Under the pieces are notes generated by a model, which saw nothing but the letters and a program-made list of their open reading frames with translations, did no database searches and had not been told where the DNA came from. A stretch of DNA of 64,000 nt, from positions 1 to 64,000 of the forward strand of contig NZ_JAJVKV010000009.1 in the NCBI RefSeq assembly GCF_024198175.1. Direction: 5' to 3'. The DNA comes from Pyxidicoccus xibeiensis (GTDB lineage Bacteria > Myxococcota > Myxococcia > Myxococcales > Myxococcaceae). How positions within the stretch are numbered: the stretch's first letter is position 1; each line of letters opens with the position of its first letter. The translations under genes were made by a program, and so were the position numbers. Positions 57,747 to 64,000 of this stretch are shown one piece after another.

Positions 57747-57845
57747 GGTTCAAGACTGGAGGTGCGCCCGCTGCCCGCGCTCCTCGGGGCCATCACTTCA
57801 CTTGTGCCCACCGGCCGGGCACGTAAGAGTAGGTTCTGGACCGAA

Positions 57846-58661
57846 ATGACCACGCAGACCCCCAGCAAGCCGGCGCAAGAGCCCGGAATCTTCACGCAGT
57901 CGGTGACGAGCTTCGGCAAGGGCCTCATCGACGTCGTCAGCACCATCGGGGGCGTGGTCTCCCTGGGAATCGACGTCTTCCGGTTGAGCGTCCGGCGCCC
58001 CTTCCGGTTGAACAACCTGTTCGCCCAGTTGGATTTCGTGGGCGTGGGCTCCATCTTCATCGTGGGGCTGACGGGCACGTTCACCGGCATGGTGTTCGCC
58101 CTGCAGACGTCCACCGCCTTCGCGCTCTTCGACGCCGAGAGCCTGGTGGGCCCCACGGTGGCCCTGACGCTCACCCGTGAGCTGGCGGCCGTGTTCTCCG
58201 CGCTGATGGTCACCATGCGCGCCGGCTCCGCCATGTGCACCGAGCTGGGCACCATGCGCGTCACCGAGCAGGTGGACGCGCTGGAGACCATGGCCGTCAA
58301 CCCGGTGCAGTACCTGCTGGTGCCCCGGGTGCTCTCCGGCCTCTTCATGGTCCCCGCGCTCACCATGATCTTCAACACCACGGGCATGACGGGCGCCTAC
58401 CTGGTGGCCGTGGGGGGCCTGGGCATCTCCCCGGGCACCTTCCTGTCGCGCACCCAGCAGTGGCTGGCGCCGGCGGACGTCTTCCAGGGACTGGTGAAGG
58501 GCGCCGTCTTCGGCCTCTCCGTGGTGCTCATCTGCTGCTACAAGGGCTTCAACGCCTCGGGCGGCGCGAAGGGGGTCGGCCAGGCCACCACGGAGGCCAT
58601 GGTGGCCAGCGCGCTCTCCATCTTCATCCTGGACTTCATCCTCGGCCTCTTCTGGCAATGA
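57846..58661 (+). CDS. mlaE: MlaE-family lipid ABC transporter permease
   Basis: A 271-residue MlaE permease of the MCE-type lipid transport system. The MlaE signature GLTGTFTGMVFALQTSTAF, then LTRELAAVFSALMVTMRAGSAMCTELGTMRVTEQVDAL and a series of membrane helices (GISPGTFLSRTQQWLAPADVF), are clear. Length is normal. It is followed by its ATPase (ATGA overlap) and an MCE protein. The ATG at 57846 is used; the ribosome site is weak. Confidence 0.93.
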   Translation: MTTQTPSKPAQEPGIFTQSVTSFGKGLIDVVSTIGGVVSLGIDVFRLSVRRPFRLNNLFAQLDFVGVGSIFIVGLTGTFTGMVFALQTSTAFALFDAESLVGPTVALTLTRELAAVFSALMVTMRAGSAMCTELGTMRVTEQVDALETMAVNPVQYLLVPRVLSGLFMVPALTMIFNTTGMTGAYLVAVGGLGISPGTFLSRTQQWLAPADVFQGLVKGAVFGLSVVLICCYKGFNASGGAKGVGQATTEAMVASALSIFILDFILGLFWQ

Positions 58662-59455
58662 TGGCTGCGCCCGCGAACACCCGCGAGGGCTCCGCGCCCG
58701 GCACGTCCACGAAGCCGATGATCGAGATCGTGGACCTGCACAAGACCTTCGGCGAGACGAAGGTGCTCACCGGCATCAACCTCGAGGTGCCGGCCGGCAG
58801 CACGTGCGTCATCCTCGGCGGCTCCGGCTCCGGCAAGACGGTGCTGATGAAGCACATGATCGGCCTGTTCAAGCCGGACAGCGGCAAGGTCATCGTCGAC
58901 GGGGAGGACATCGTCCCCATGGGCGCGCGGCCGCTGCAGCAGGTGCGCAACAAGTTCGGCATGGTGTTCCAGGGCGCGGCCCTCTTCGACTCCATGACGG
59001 TGTTCGAGAACGTGGCCTTCCCGCTGCGCGAGCGCACGTCGGACTCCGAGGACGTCATCCGCGAGAAGGTCCGCGCCCGGCTGGATCTGATGGGCCTCAA
59101 GCGCGACGTGGAGGACAAGTTCCCGGCGGACCTGTCCGGCGGCATGCGCAAGCGCGTGGGCCTGGCGCGCGCCGTCGTCCTGGACCCGAAGATCGTCCTC
59201 TATGACGAACCCACCACGGGGCTGGATCCCATCACCACTGACAGTGTGGATGAGATGATCCTGGCCGCGCAGAAGGGGCTGGGGGTGACGAGCGTGGTCA
59301 TCAGCCACGACATCGCCTCCGCCTTCAACGTGGCGGACCAGATCGCCTTCCTCTCCAAGGGCATCATCGTGGAGAACGGGACGCCGGAGCAGCTCCGGGA
59401 ATCCCAGCATCCCGCCGTGAAGGTCTTCCTGGAGACGTGGTTCGGCAAGAATTGA
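58658..59455 (+). CDS. mlaF: MlaF-family ABC transporter ATPase
   Basis: A 265-residue ATPase driving lipid transport with MlaE. Walker A is GGSGSGKTVLMKH, the Q-loop is GMVFQGAALFDSMTVFENV, the signature is LSGGMRKRVGLARA, Walker B is PKIVLYDEPTTGLDP and the switch is VISHD. The N-terminus has about 20 extra residues before IEIVDLHKTFGETKVL. The start overlaps mlaE as ATGATGA. The order E-F-D is standard; MlaC, MlaB and MlaA homologues are not in this window. Confidence 0.94.
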   Translation: MMAAPANTREGSAPGTSTKPMIEIVDLHKTFGETKVLTGINLEVPAGSTCVILGGSGSGKTVLMKHMIGLFKPDSGKVIVDGEDIVPMGARPLQQVRNKFGMVFQGAALFDSMTVFENVAFPLRERTSDSEDVIREKVRARLDLMGLKRDVEDKFPADLSGGMRKRVGLARAVVLDPKIVLYDEPTTGLDPITTDSVDEMILAAQKGLGVTSVVISHDIASAFNVADQIAFLSKGIIVENGTPEQLRESQHPAVKVFLETWFGKN

Positions 59456-59554
59456 GTCGGGCCGGGTAGGAGGGGGTGCCCCCACGAAAAGGTGGCACTC
59501 CGAATGCAAAACGTTAGAGTCGCGCCCGGCCGGTAGCCCTCGGAGTCACATCAG

Positions 59555-61084
59555 GTGAAGAAGCTCGTCACGCCCTTCCGTGTTGGCCTGCTGGTCATCG
59601 CCGCGGGGGCCTTTCTCATCACCTTCGTCCTCTTCGCCCGCAAGGGCGGATTGAGCGACAGTGAGTCGCTTCAGGTGTGGGCGTACTTCCGCGACGCGTC
59701 GGGGCTCGCCGTGCGGGGCCGGGTGCAGATCGCCGGCATCCCCGTCGGGGAGATCGACGCGATCACGCTGGAGGGCACGCGCGCCAAGGTGTTCCTGAAG
59801 ATCCGCAACGACGTGGACCTGCGGGAAGACGCCGTCATCACCAAGCGCTCCGAGTCGCTGCTGGGCGACTACCTCCTGGACCTGAACCCCGGGACGGAGA
59901 GCGCGCCAAATCTCGAGAACGGCGGGCAGATCCGCCGCGTCATCGACACGGCCGGCATGGAGGCCGTCTTCGAGTCGCTGTCGCAGATCACCGCGGACAT
60001 CCAGCAGGTGACGGGCGCGCTGCGCGAGGTGCTGGGAGGGGAGAAGGGGGCCGGCTCGCTCCAGCGCATCGTGGAGAACCTGGTGCGCCTGTCGGACTCG
60101 GTGGACGCCACGGTGCGCCGCAACGCGGACCGGCTGGACATCATCGTCGGCAACGTGGAGGGCATCTCCGAGGACGTGCGCGGCATCACCCGGAACAACT
60201 CGGCGGACGTGTCGCGCATCGTCGACAACATCGAGTTCATCACCCGCGACGTGCGCGAGGTGCTGGCGAGCGTGAAGAACATCGTCGGAACGGGCGAGGG
60301 TGACGTGAAGGAGACCGTCGCCAGCCTGAAGGAGACGATGAGCAAGCTGGACAAGACGCTCGGCAACCTCGAGGAGATCACCCGCAAGGTGCGCGACGGC
60401 GAGGGCGCCGCGGGCGTGCTGCTGGCCGACGAGAGCGTGGGCCGCGAGGTGCGCGAGACGGTGCAGGACGTGGCCCGCTTCGCCTCCAAGCTGACCGACC
60501 TCCAGACGGAGGTGGGCATCCAGAGCACCTATCTGGCCGCCCAGGGCCGCTCGAAGAACCTGCTGTCCGTGCGCCTCATCCCCAAGCCGGACAAGTACTA
60601 CCTGCTGGAGCTGGTGGACGACCCGCGCGGCACCGTGTCCACGCAGGTGGTGCAGACCAACCCGCCCTCCGAGGGCGACCCGGTCATCCAGACGCAGAAG
60701 GTGACCGAGGAGAGCCTGAAGATCTCCCTCCAGTTCGCCAAGCGCTGGTACTTCACCACGCTGCGCGTGGGCCTCATCGAGTCCACCGGCGGCGTGGGCG
60801 GCGACCTGCACCTGTTCGAGGACGCGCTGACGCTGAAGCTGGACGCCTTCAACTTCGCGGCGGACGAGCTGCGCTACCCCCGGGTGCGGGCCACCCTCAG
60901 GGCGCAGGCGTTCGACCACCTGTTCGTGGTGGCGGGCATGGATGACATCCTCAACGCCCAGCAGAGAGACCTGGCGACACAGCGGCTGATCGCCGGACGC
61001 GACTTCTTCGTGGGCGGTGGCCTCTTCTTCACCGACGACGACCTCAAGGCCATCCTCACGGCCACGGGCGTACCGACCCCCTGA
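59555..61084 (+). CDS. MCE-domain (MlaD-like) protein with beta-rich C-terminus
   Basis: A 509-residue protein with an N-terminal membrane helix (VGLLVIAAGAFLITFVLFA) and one MCE domain (about 38-115: SGLAVRGRVQIAGIPVGEIDAI). A long helical/coiled-coil region (about 130-320) follows, then a beta-rich C-terminal domain (about 340-509: KYYLLELVDDPRG, SLKISLQFAKRWYFTTLRVGLIEST, DLATQRLIAGRDFFVGGGLFF). This is much longer than MlaD (about 183 residues), so it may span from inner membrane to outer membrane. GTG start at 59555 with GGAG upstream. Confidence 0.9.
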   Translation: MKKLVTPFRVGLLVIAAGAFLITFVLFARKGGLSDSESLQVWAYFRDASGLAVRGRVQIAGIPVGEIDAITLEGTRAKVFLKIRNDVDLREDAVITKRSESLLGDYLLDLNPGTESAPNLENGGQIRRVIDTAGMEAVFESLSQITADIQQVTGALREVLGGEKGAGSLQRIVENLVRLSDSVDATVRRNADRLDIIVGNVEGISEDVRGITRNNSADVSRIVDNIEFITRDVREVLASVKNIVGTGEGDVKETVASLKETMSKLDKTLGNLEEITRKVRDGEGAAGVLLADESVGREVRETVQDVARFASKLTDLQTEVGIQSTYLAAQGRSKNLLSVRLIPKPDKYYLLELVDDPRGTVSTQVVQTNPPSEGDPVIQTQKVTEESLKISLQFAKRWYFTTLRVGLIESTGGVGGDLHLFEDALTLKLDAFNFAADELRYPRVRATLRAQAFDHLFVVAGMDDILNAQQRDLATQRLIAGRDFFVGGGLFFTDDDLKAILTATGVPTP

Positions 61085-61200
61085 GCCGCCGCCACCCTCC
61101 CGGTCGACGCTTGACGCAGGACGGGAAACCACGTACCCGGCATCGGCACGGGGTTCCCGGGGAGCGCCGTGCCCCCTCACGGCATTTCCAGGAAGCTCGC

Positions 61201-62130
61201 ATGTCCCTCCTCGTCGTTGGCTCCGTCGCTCTGGACTCGGTGGAAACCCCCTTCGGTCGCAAGGAGGACATCCTCGGCGGCTCCGCCACGTACTTCTCCA
61301 CGTCCGCGTCGTTCTTCACGCCCGCGCGCGTCGTCGCGGTGGTGGGCGAGGACTTCCCGGAGGCGCACCTCAACTTCCTGCGCGGGCGGGGCATCGACCT
61401 GGAGGGGCTCACCCGGGAGTCCGGGCGTACGTTCCGCTGGAGCGGCCGCTACGGCTACGAGCTGAACGAGGCGCAGACGCTGGACACCCAGCTCAACGTC
61501 TTCCAGTCCTTCTCCCCCAAGCTGCCGGAGGCCTACAGGGACACGCCCTACGTCTTCCTGGGCAACATCCACCCGGAGCTCCAGGCGCAGGTGCTGGACC
61601 AGGTGCGCGCCCCGAAGCTGGTGGCCGCGGACACGATGAACTTCTGGATCAAGGGCAGCCGGGCGGCGCTGCTCAACACCCTCAAGCGGGTGAACCTGCT
61701 CTTCGTCAACGACGCGGAGGCGCGGCAGCTGGCCGGGGAGCACAACGTGGTGAAGGCGGCCCGGGCCATCCTCGGCATGGGGCCCCAGCGCGTGGTCATC
61801 AAGCGCGGTGAGTACGGCGCGCTCCTCTTCGACCGCGAGCACATCTTCGCCTGCCCGGCCTACCCGCTGGCCGAGGTCTTCGACCCCACCGGGGCAGGGG
61901 ACACCTTCGCGGGTGGCTTCATGGGCGCGCTGGCCACGGCGGCCTCCGGCACCGTGGACGAGGCCGTCCTCCGCCGGGCCATGGTGATGGGCAGCGTCAT
62001 GGCGTCCTTCACCGTGGAGAAGTTCAGCCTGGAGCGGCTGCGCGAGGTGACGCGGCCGGAGATCCACGCCCGCTTCGCCGAGTTCCGCAAGCTGACCCAC
62101 TTCGACGACCTGGGCCCGCTGGAGCGCTGA
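61201..62130 (+). CDS. PfkB-family sugar/nucleoside kinase
   Basis: A 309-residue ribokinase-family enzyme. It has the N-terminal ILGGSATYFSTSASFF, and the catalytic DPTGAGDTFAGGF with base Asp234. A ribokinase, adenosine kinase or inosine kinase role is possible; residues do not settle it. CAGGAAG precedes the ATG. Upstream, a TTGACG (61111-61116) and a GGCACGG/CCGTGCC hairpin (61145-61173) could belong to a promoter-leader region. Confidence 0.9.
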   Translation: MSLLVVGSVALDSVETPFGRKEDILGGSATYFSTSASFFTPARVVAVVGEDFPEAHLNFLRGRGIDLEGLTRESGRTFRWSGRYGYELNEAQTLDTQLNVFQSFSPKLPEAYRDTPYVFLGNIHPELQAQVLDQVRAPKLVAADTMNFWIKGSRAALLNTLKRVNLLFVNDAEARQLAGEHNVVKAARAILGMGPQRVVIKRGEYGALLFDREHIFACPAYPLAEVFDPTGAGDTFAGGFMGALATAASGTVDEAVLRRAMVMGSVMASFTVEKFSLERLREVTRPEIHARFAEFRKLTHFDDLGPLER

Positions 62131-62167
62131 GGGCAGCCTCCGGGTGGGGTCTACTCCTACCCATAAC

Positions 62168-62197
62168 TTGACGGTCGATTCAGGCCGTCCCTAGGCT
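62168..62197 (+). promoter_or_regulatory. Candidate sigma70 promoter for the PilZ gene
   Basis: TTGACG (62168-62173) and TAGGCT (62192-62197) are 18 bases apart. A start near 62204 would leave a short leader with AAGGA (62221-62225) before the TTG at 62232, and this helps to choose that start. Confidence 0.5.
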
Positions 62198-62231
62198 GTT
62201 GCTCCAGGTGCCGGAAGAACAAGGACGCGGG

Positions 62232-62585
62232 TTGAGCGATAACCGAAAGCACACGCGGATCCCCACCCAGCTCCGCTGCTGGTGCGAGGGTGACAACGTC
62301 ACCCTCTACGCGCGCATCTCCAACCTCAGCGAAGGCGGACTCTTCCTCCGCACCAGCACGCCGCTCGCCTGCGGGGCGCAGGCCGTTGTCCGGCTGACGC
62401 CCGGCGGTGATCCGGAGATCCACGCCAAGGCCACGGTGGTATGGCTCCGGGAGGAAGAGGAGCGGGCCTTCCCGCCCGGCATGGGGTTGCGCTTCGAGTC
62501 CCTGGATGGCGAAACATTGGGACGGCTCCGTCAGATGATCTCTCAGCAGCAGAAGAACCAGGTGAAGGTCGGCTGGGCCGGCTGA
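62232..62585 (+). CDS. PilZ-domain c-di-GMP-binding protein
   Basis: A 117-residue PilZ protein. The c-di-GMP motifs RKHTR and NLSEGG are both present, followed by the usual beta-barrel and ending GMGLRFESLDGETLGRLRQMI. The rare TTG start is chosen because AAGGA lies six bases upstream and the promoter candidate would exclude earlier starts (GTG 62208, TTG 62199). It may be an effector of the diguanylate cyclase at 36522; that is inference. Myxobacterial PilZ proteins often act in motility. Confidence 0.82.
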   Translation: MSDNRKHTRIPTQLRCWCEGDNVTLYARISNLSEGGLFLRTSTPLACGAQAVVRLTPGGDPEIHAKATVVWLREEEERAFPPGMGLRFESLDGETLGRLRQMISQQQKNQVKVGWAG

Positions 62586-62612
62586 GCCCGCGCCCCCGAA
62601 CCGAGGCCCCTC

Positions 62613-63344
62613 ATGCGCATCGCGGTCATCTCCGACATCCACTCCAACATCGAGGCGCTCTCCGAGGTGCTCCGCGTCGCCGAGCACCAGAAGGTGGACC
62701 GCTTCGTGTCGCTGGGGGACATCGTCGGGTACGGGGCGTCTCCCAACCCCTGCTGCGACCTGGTGCGCTCGGTGGCCGAGGTGACGCTGCTGGGCAACCA
62801 CGACGCGGCGGTCGCCGGGCGGATGGACTACTCGTACTACTACGACGCCGCCCGCCACGCGCTGGACTGGTCCGCCAACGTCCTGTCGGACGAGAACATG
62901 GTGTGGCTGCGCAGCCTGCCGTACACGTACCGGATTGGCGACGTGGGCTTCTGCCATGGCTCACCGATTGACCCGAAGGCGTACGAGTACATCTTCGCGC
63001 TGGAGCAGGCGCGGGAGCTGACGCCGTACGTGGCGGAGCTGCCGGAGGTGACGTTCATCGGGCACAGCCACCTGTGCCGCGCGTTCGCCATCGGCAATGG
63101 CGAGGTGAACGACGTGGTGGCCCAGAAGTTCGGCATCCGGAAGGGTTACAAGTACATCATCTCCGTGGGCAGCGTGGGCCAGCCGCGCGACTACGACAAC
63201 CGGGCCTGCTTCGTCATCTGCGACACCGACGCGCGCACGGTGGAGTACGTCCGGGTGGAGTACGACATCGAGACGTCCGCCCAGAAGATCTTCGACGCGG
63301 ACCTGGCACTCAACTTCGGCAAGCGCCTGTTCCTCGGGGTGTAG
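62613..63344 (+). CDS. Calcineurin-like metallophosphoesterase (YfcE/DUF-type)
   Basis: A 243-residue single-domain metallophosphoesterase. Metal-binding motifs are SDIHSN (7-12), LGDIVGYG, GNHD (61-64) and GHSH (149-152), the order of the family. The ends, SVGSVGQPRD, match a conserved family motif. Such proteins hydrolyse phosphodiesters or dinucleoside polyphosphates, but the substrate here is unknown. It lies 27 bases after the PilZ gene and is probably co-transcribed. Confidence 0.9.
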   Translation: MRIAVISDIHSNIEALSEVLRVAEHQKVDRFVSLGDIVGYGASPNPCCDLVRSVAEVTLLGNHDAAVAGRMDYSYYYDAARHALDWSANVLSDENMVWLRSLPYTYRIGDVGFCHGSPIDPKAYEYIFALEQARELTPYVAELPEVTFIGHSHLCRAFAIGNGEVNDVVAQKFGIRKGYKYIISVGSVGQPRDYDNRACFVICDTDARTVEYVRVEYDIETSAQKIFDADLALNFGKRLFLGV

Positions 63345-63429
63345 GCCGGGAGTCGAGGCCCGGGCACGGGCGGCGTGCCGCGGGCACAAAAGTCGGCACA
63401 GGCGCGGGGAAATGAAATAAACCCGTGCC

Positions 63430-64000
63430 GTGCGTACCCCGGTCCTTCGAGTGTCCCTCCGGCCCCTCGCGGGCATTGCCTTCGCCCTGCTGCTGGCGCT
63501 GGCGCCCACGGCCTGCCGCCGCCAGTCCGGCCCCTCCGCCGAGTACGAGGAGGCGGCGCGCCGCTTCCGCGAGCTCTACGCGAAGCAGCTGGATGCCGCC
63601 TACCTGGACCCGCAGATGGGGGAGATTGAAGCCCAGCTCCAGCGCGTGCCGGCGGACAGCCTGGACGCCGAGGGGGCCCGGGATCTGCTCCAGCGCATCC
63701 AGCAGGGCCGCTCCCGCATGCAGGCGGACCTCAAGGCCCGCCAGGACGCCGTCGCCACCGCGCGCGAGGTGCCCGCGGGGACGTCCATGCCGACCCTGAC
63801 GCCACCCGCCCCCCCGGGGCCTCGCGAGGTGCCGGACGCCGGGCCTCCGGACGCCGGGCTGACGGGTCCCCAGGCAGGCACCCTGGCGTCCGAGCTGGTG
63901 GCCGGCTTCCGGGGCTGCTTCCGGCGCGGGCCGCCCATCGACGTGGAGGGGCGGGGCATGCGCGAGACGTGGGAGCTGGCCGACCGCACGGCGTGCCGCC
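63430..64000 (+). CDS. Lipoprotein of unknown function, truncated at the window edge
   Basis: An open frame of 190 codons with no stop before the window end. The GTG at 63430 gives a lipoprotein signal (LLALAPTAC, Cys29), then a helical region (EYEEAARRFRELYAKQLDAAYLDPQMGEIEAQL) and a Pro/Asp-Ala-Gly linker (PREVPDAGPPDAGLTG). A final Cys-containing part (GFRGCFRRGPP, DRTACR) reaches the edge. A GTG at 63425 is out of frame. Function is unknown and the C-terminus is missing. Confidence 0.75.
   Translation, partial: MRTPVLRVSLRPLAGIAFALLLALAPTACRRQSGPSAEYEEAARRFRELYAKQLDAAYLDPQMGEIEAQLQRVPADSLDAEGARDLLQRIQQGRSRMQADLKARQDAVATAREVPAGTSMPTLTPPAPPGPREVPDAGPPDAGLTGPQAGTLASELVAGFRGCFRRGPPIDVEGRGMRETWELADRTACR

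Noticed and set aside
59456-59554. Hairpin terminator after mlaF
   Set aside because: GTGC/GCAC and CCAC/GTGG can pair, but only with bulges and no T-run. The transporter genes are more likely read through into the MCE gene.

Overview
The window is a GC-rich, densely packed bacterial chromosome segment with about 52 protein genes, a partial 5S rRNA gene and one very short peptide gene. It most resembles the Myxococcota, probably family Myxococcaceae. The reasons are a MYXO-CTERM-type C-terminus, several large Ser/Thr kinase-like proteins (one with the HRDISPDN catalytic loop), an FHA-sigma54 activator, many lipoproteins with Pro/Asp-Ala-Gly linkers, and strong use of G/C at third codon positions. 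This placement is inference from gene content, not from a database search.

Layout. 1-127: end of a 5S rRNA gene and its terminator. 221-7420 (minus): the complete GlgE alpha-glucan pathway, glgE-treS-mak-glgB, with GTGA overlaps at two junctions. 7651-13531: an ECF sigma factor, a Tat-exported lipoprotein intradiol dioxygenase, an OmpR/histidine kinase pair, and a surface protein with two X25-like starch-binding modules, a 45-bp in-frame repeat and a MYXO-CTERM tail. 13863-19548: patatin-like phospholipase, membrane metallophosphoesterase and two secreted unknowns. 19895-25750 (minus): DUF4382 lipoprotein, GT-C-like membrane protein, lipoprotein, FHA-sigma54 activator. 25818-30529: membrane Ser/Thr kinase and lipoprotein alpha-amylase.

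30593-38693: small conserved proteins, a PHP protein, an FmdB zinc ribbon, a Fis-like helix-turn-helix protein, a Fur-TlpA pair, and an FtsB-like protein coupled to a diguanylate cyclase. 38962-44864: a glucan-binding-module/di-haem peroxidase fusion, an RsmJ-like methyltransferase, then a DmpA-type peptidase and a D-amino-acid aminotransferase, followed by a convergent pair of an unknown 134-aa protein and a 26-residue peptide with its own ribosome site, terminator-like hairpin and AT-rich promoter-like DNA. 45003-54836: glycerophosphodiesterase, HAD 5'-nucleotidase, a coupled zinc-ribbon/pseudokinase-PEGA/response-regulator operon, an active/inactive M16 peptidase pair and a pseudouridine synthase. 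54865-57629 (minus): cell-envelope proteins. 57846-63344: an MlaE-MlaF-MCE lipid transporter, a PfkB kinase, a PilZ protein and a phosphoesterase. A truncated lipoprotein gene runs off the right edge.

Two themes recur. The first is alpha-glucan metabolism: intracellular synthesis by the GlgE route, plus secreted starch-binding and amylase proteins within the same 30 kb. The second is signalling: an ECF factor, two response regulators, one histidine kinase, a kinase and a pseudokinase, a sigma54 activator, a diguanylate cyclase and a PilZ protein. The best candidates for something undescribed are the orphan short peptide (44784-44864), the CBM-di-haem peroxidase fusion (38962-41205), the MCE protein with a beta-rich C-terminus (59555-61084) and the pseudokinase/response-regulator operon (48189-51291).
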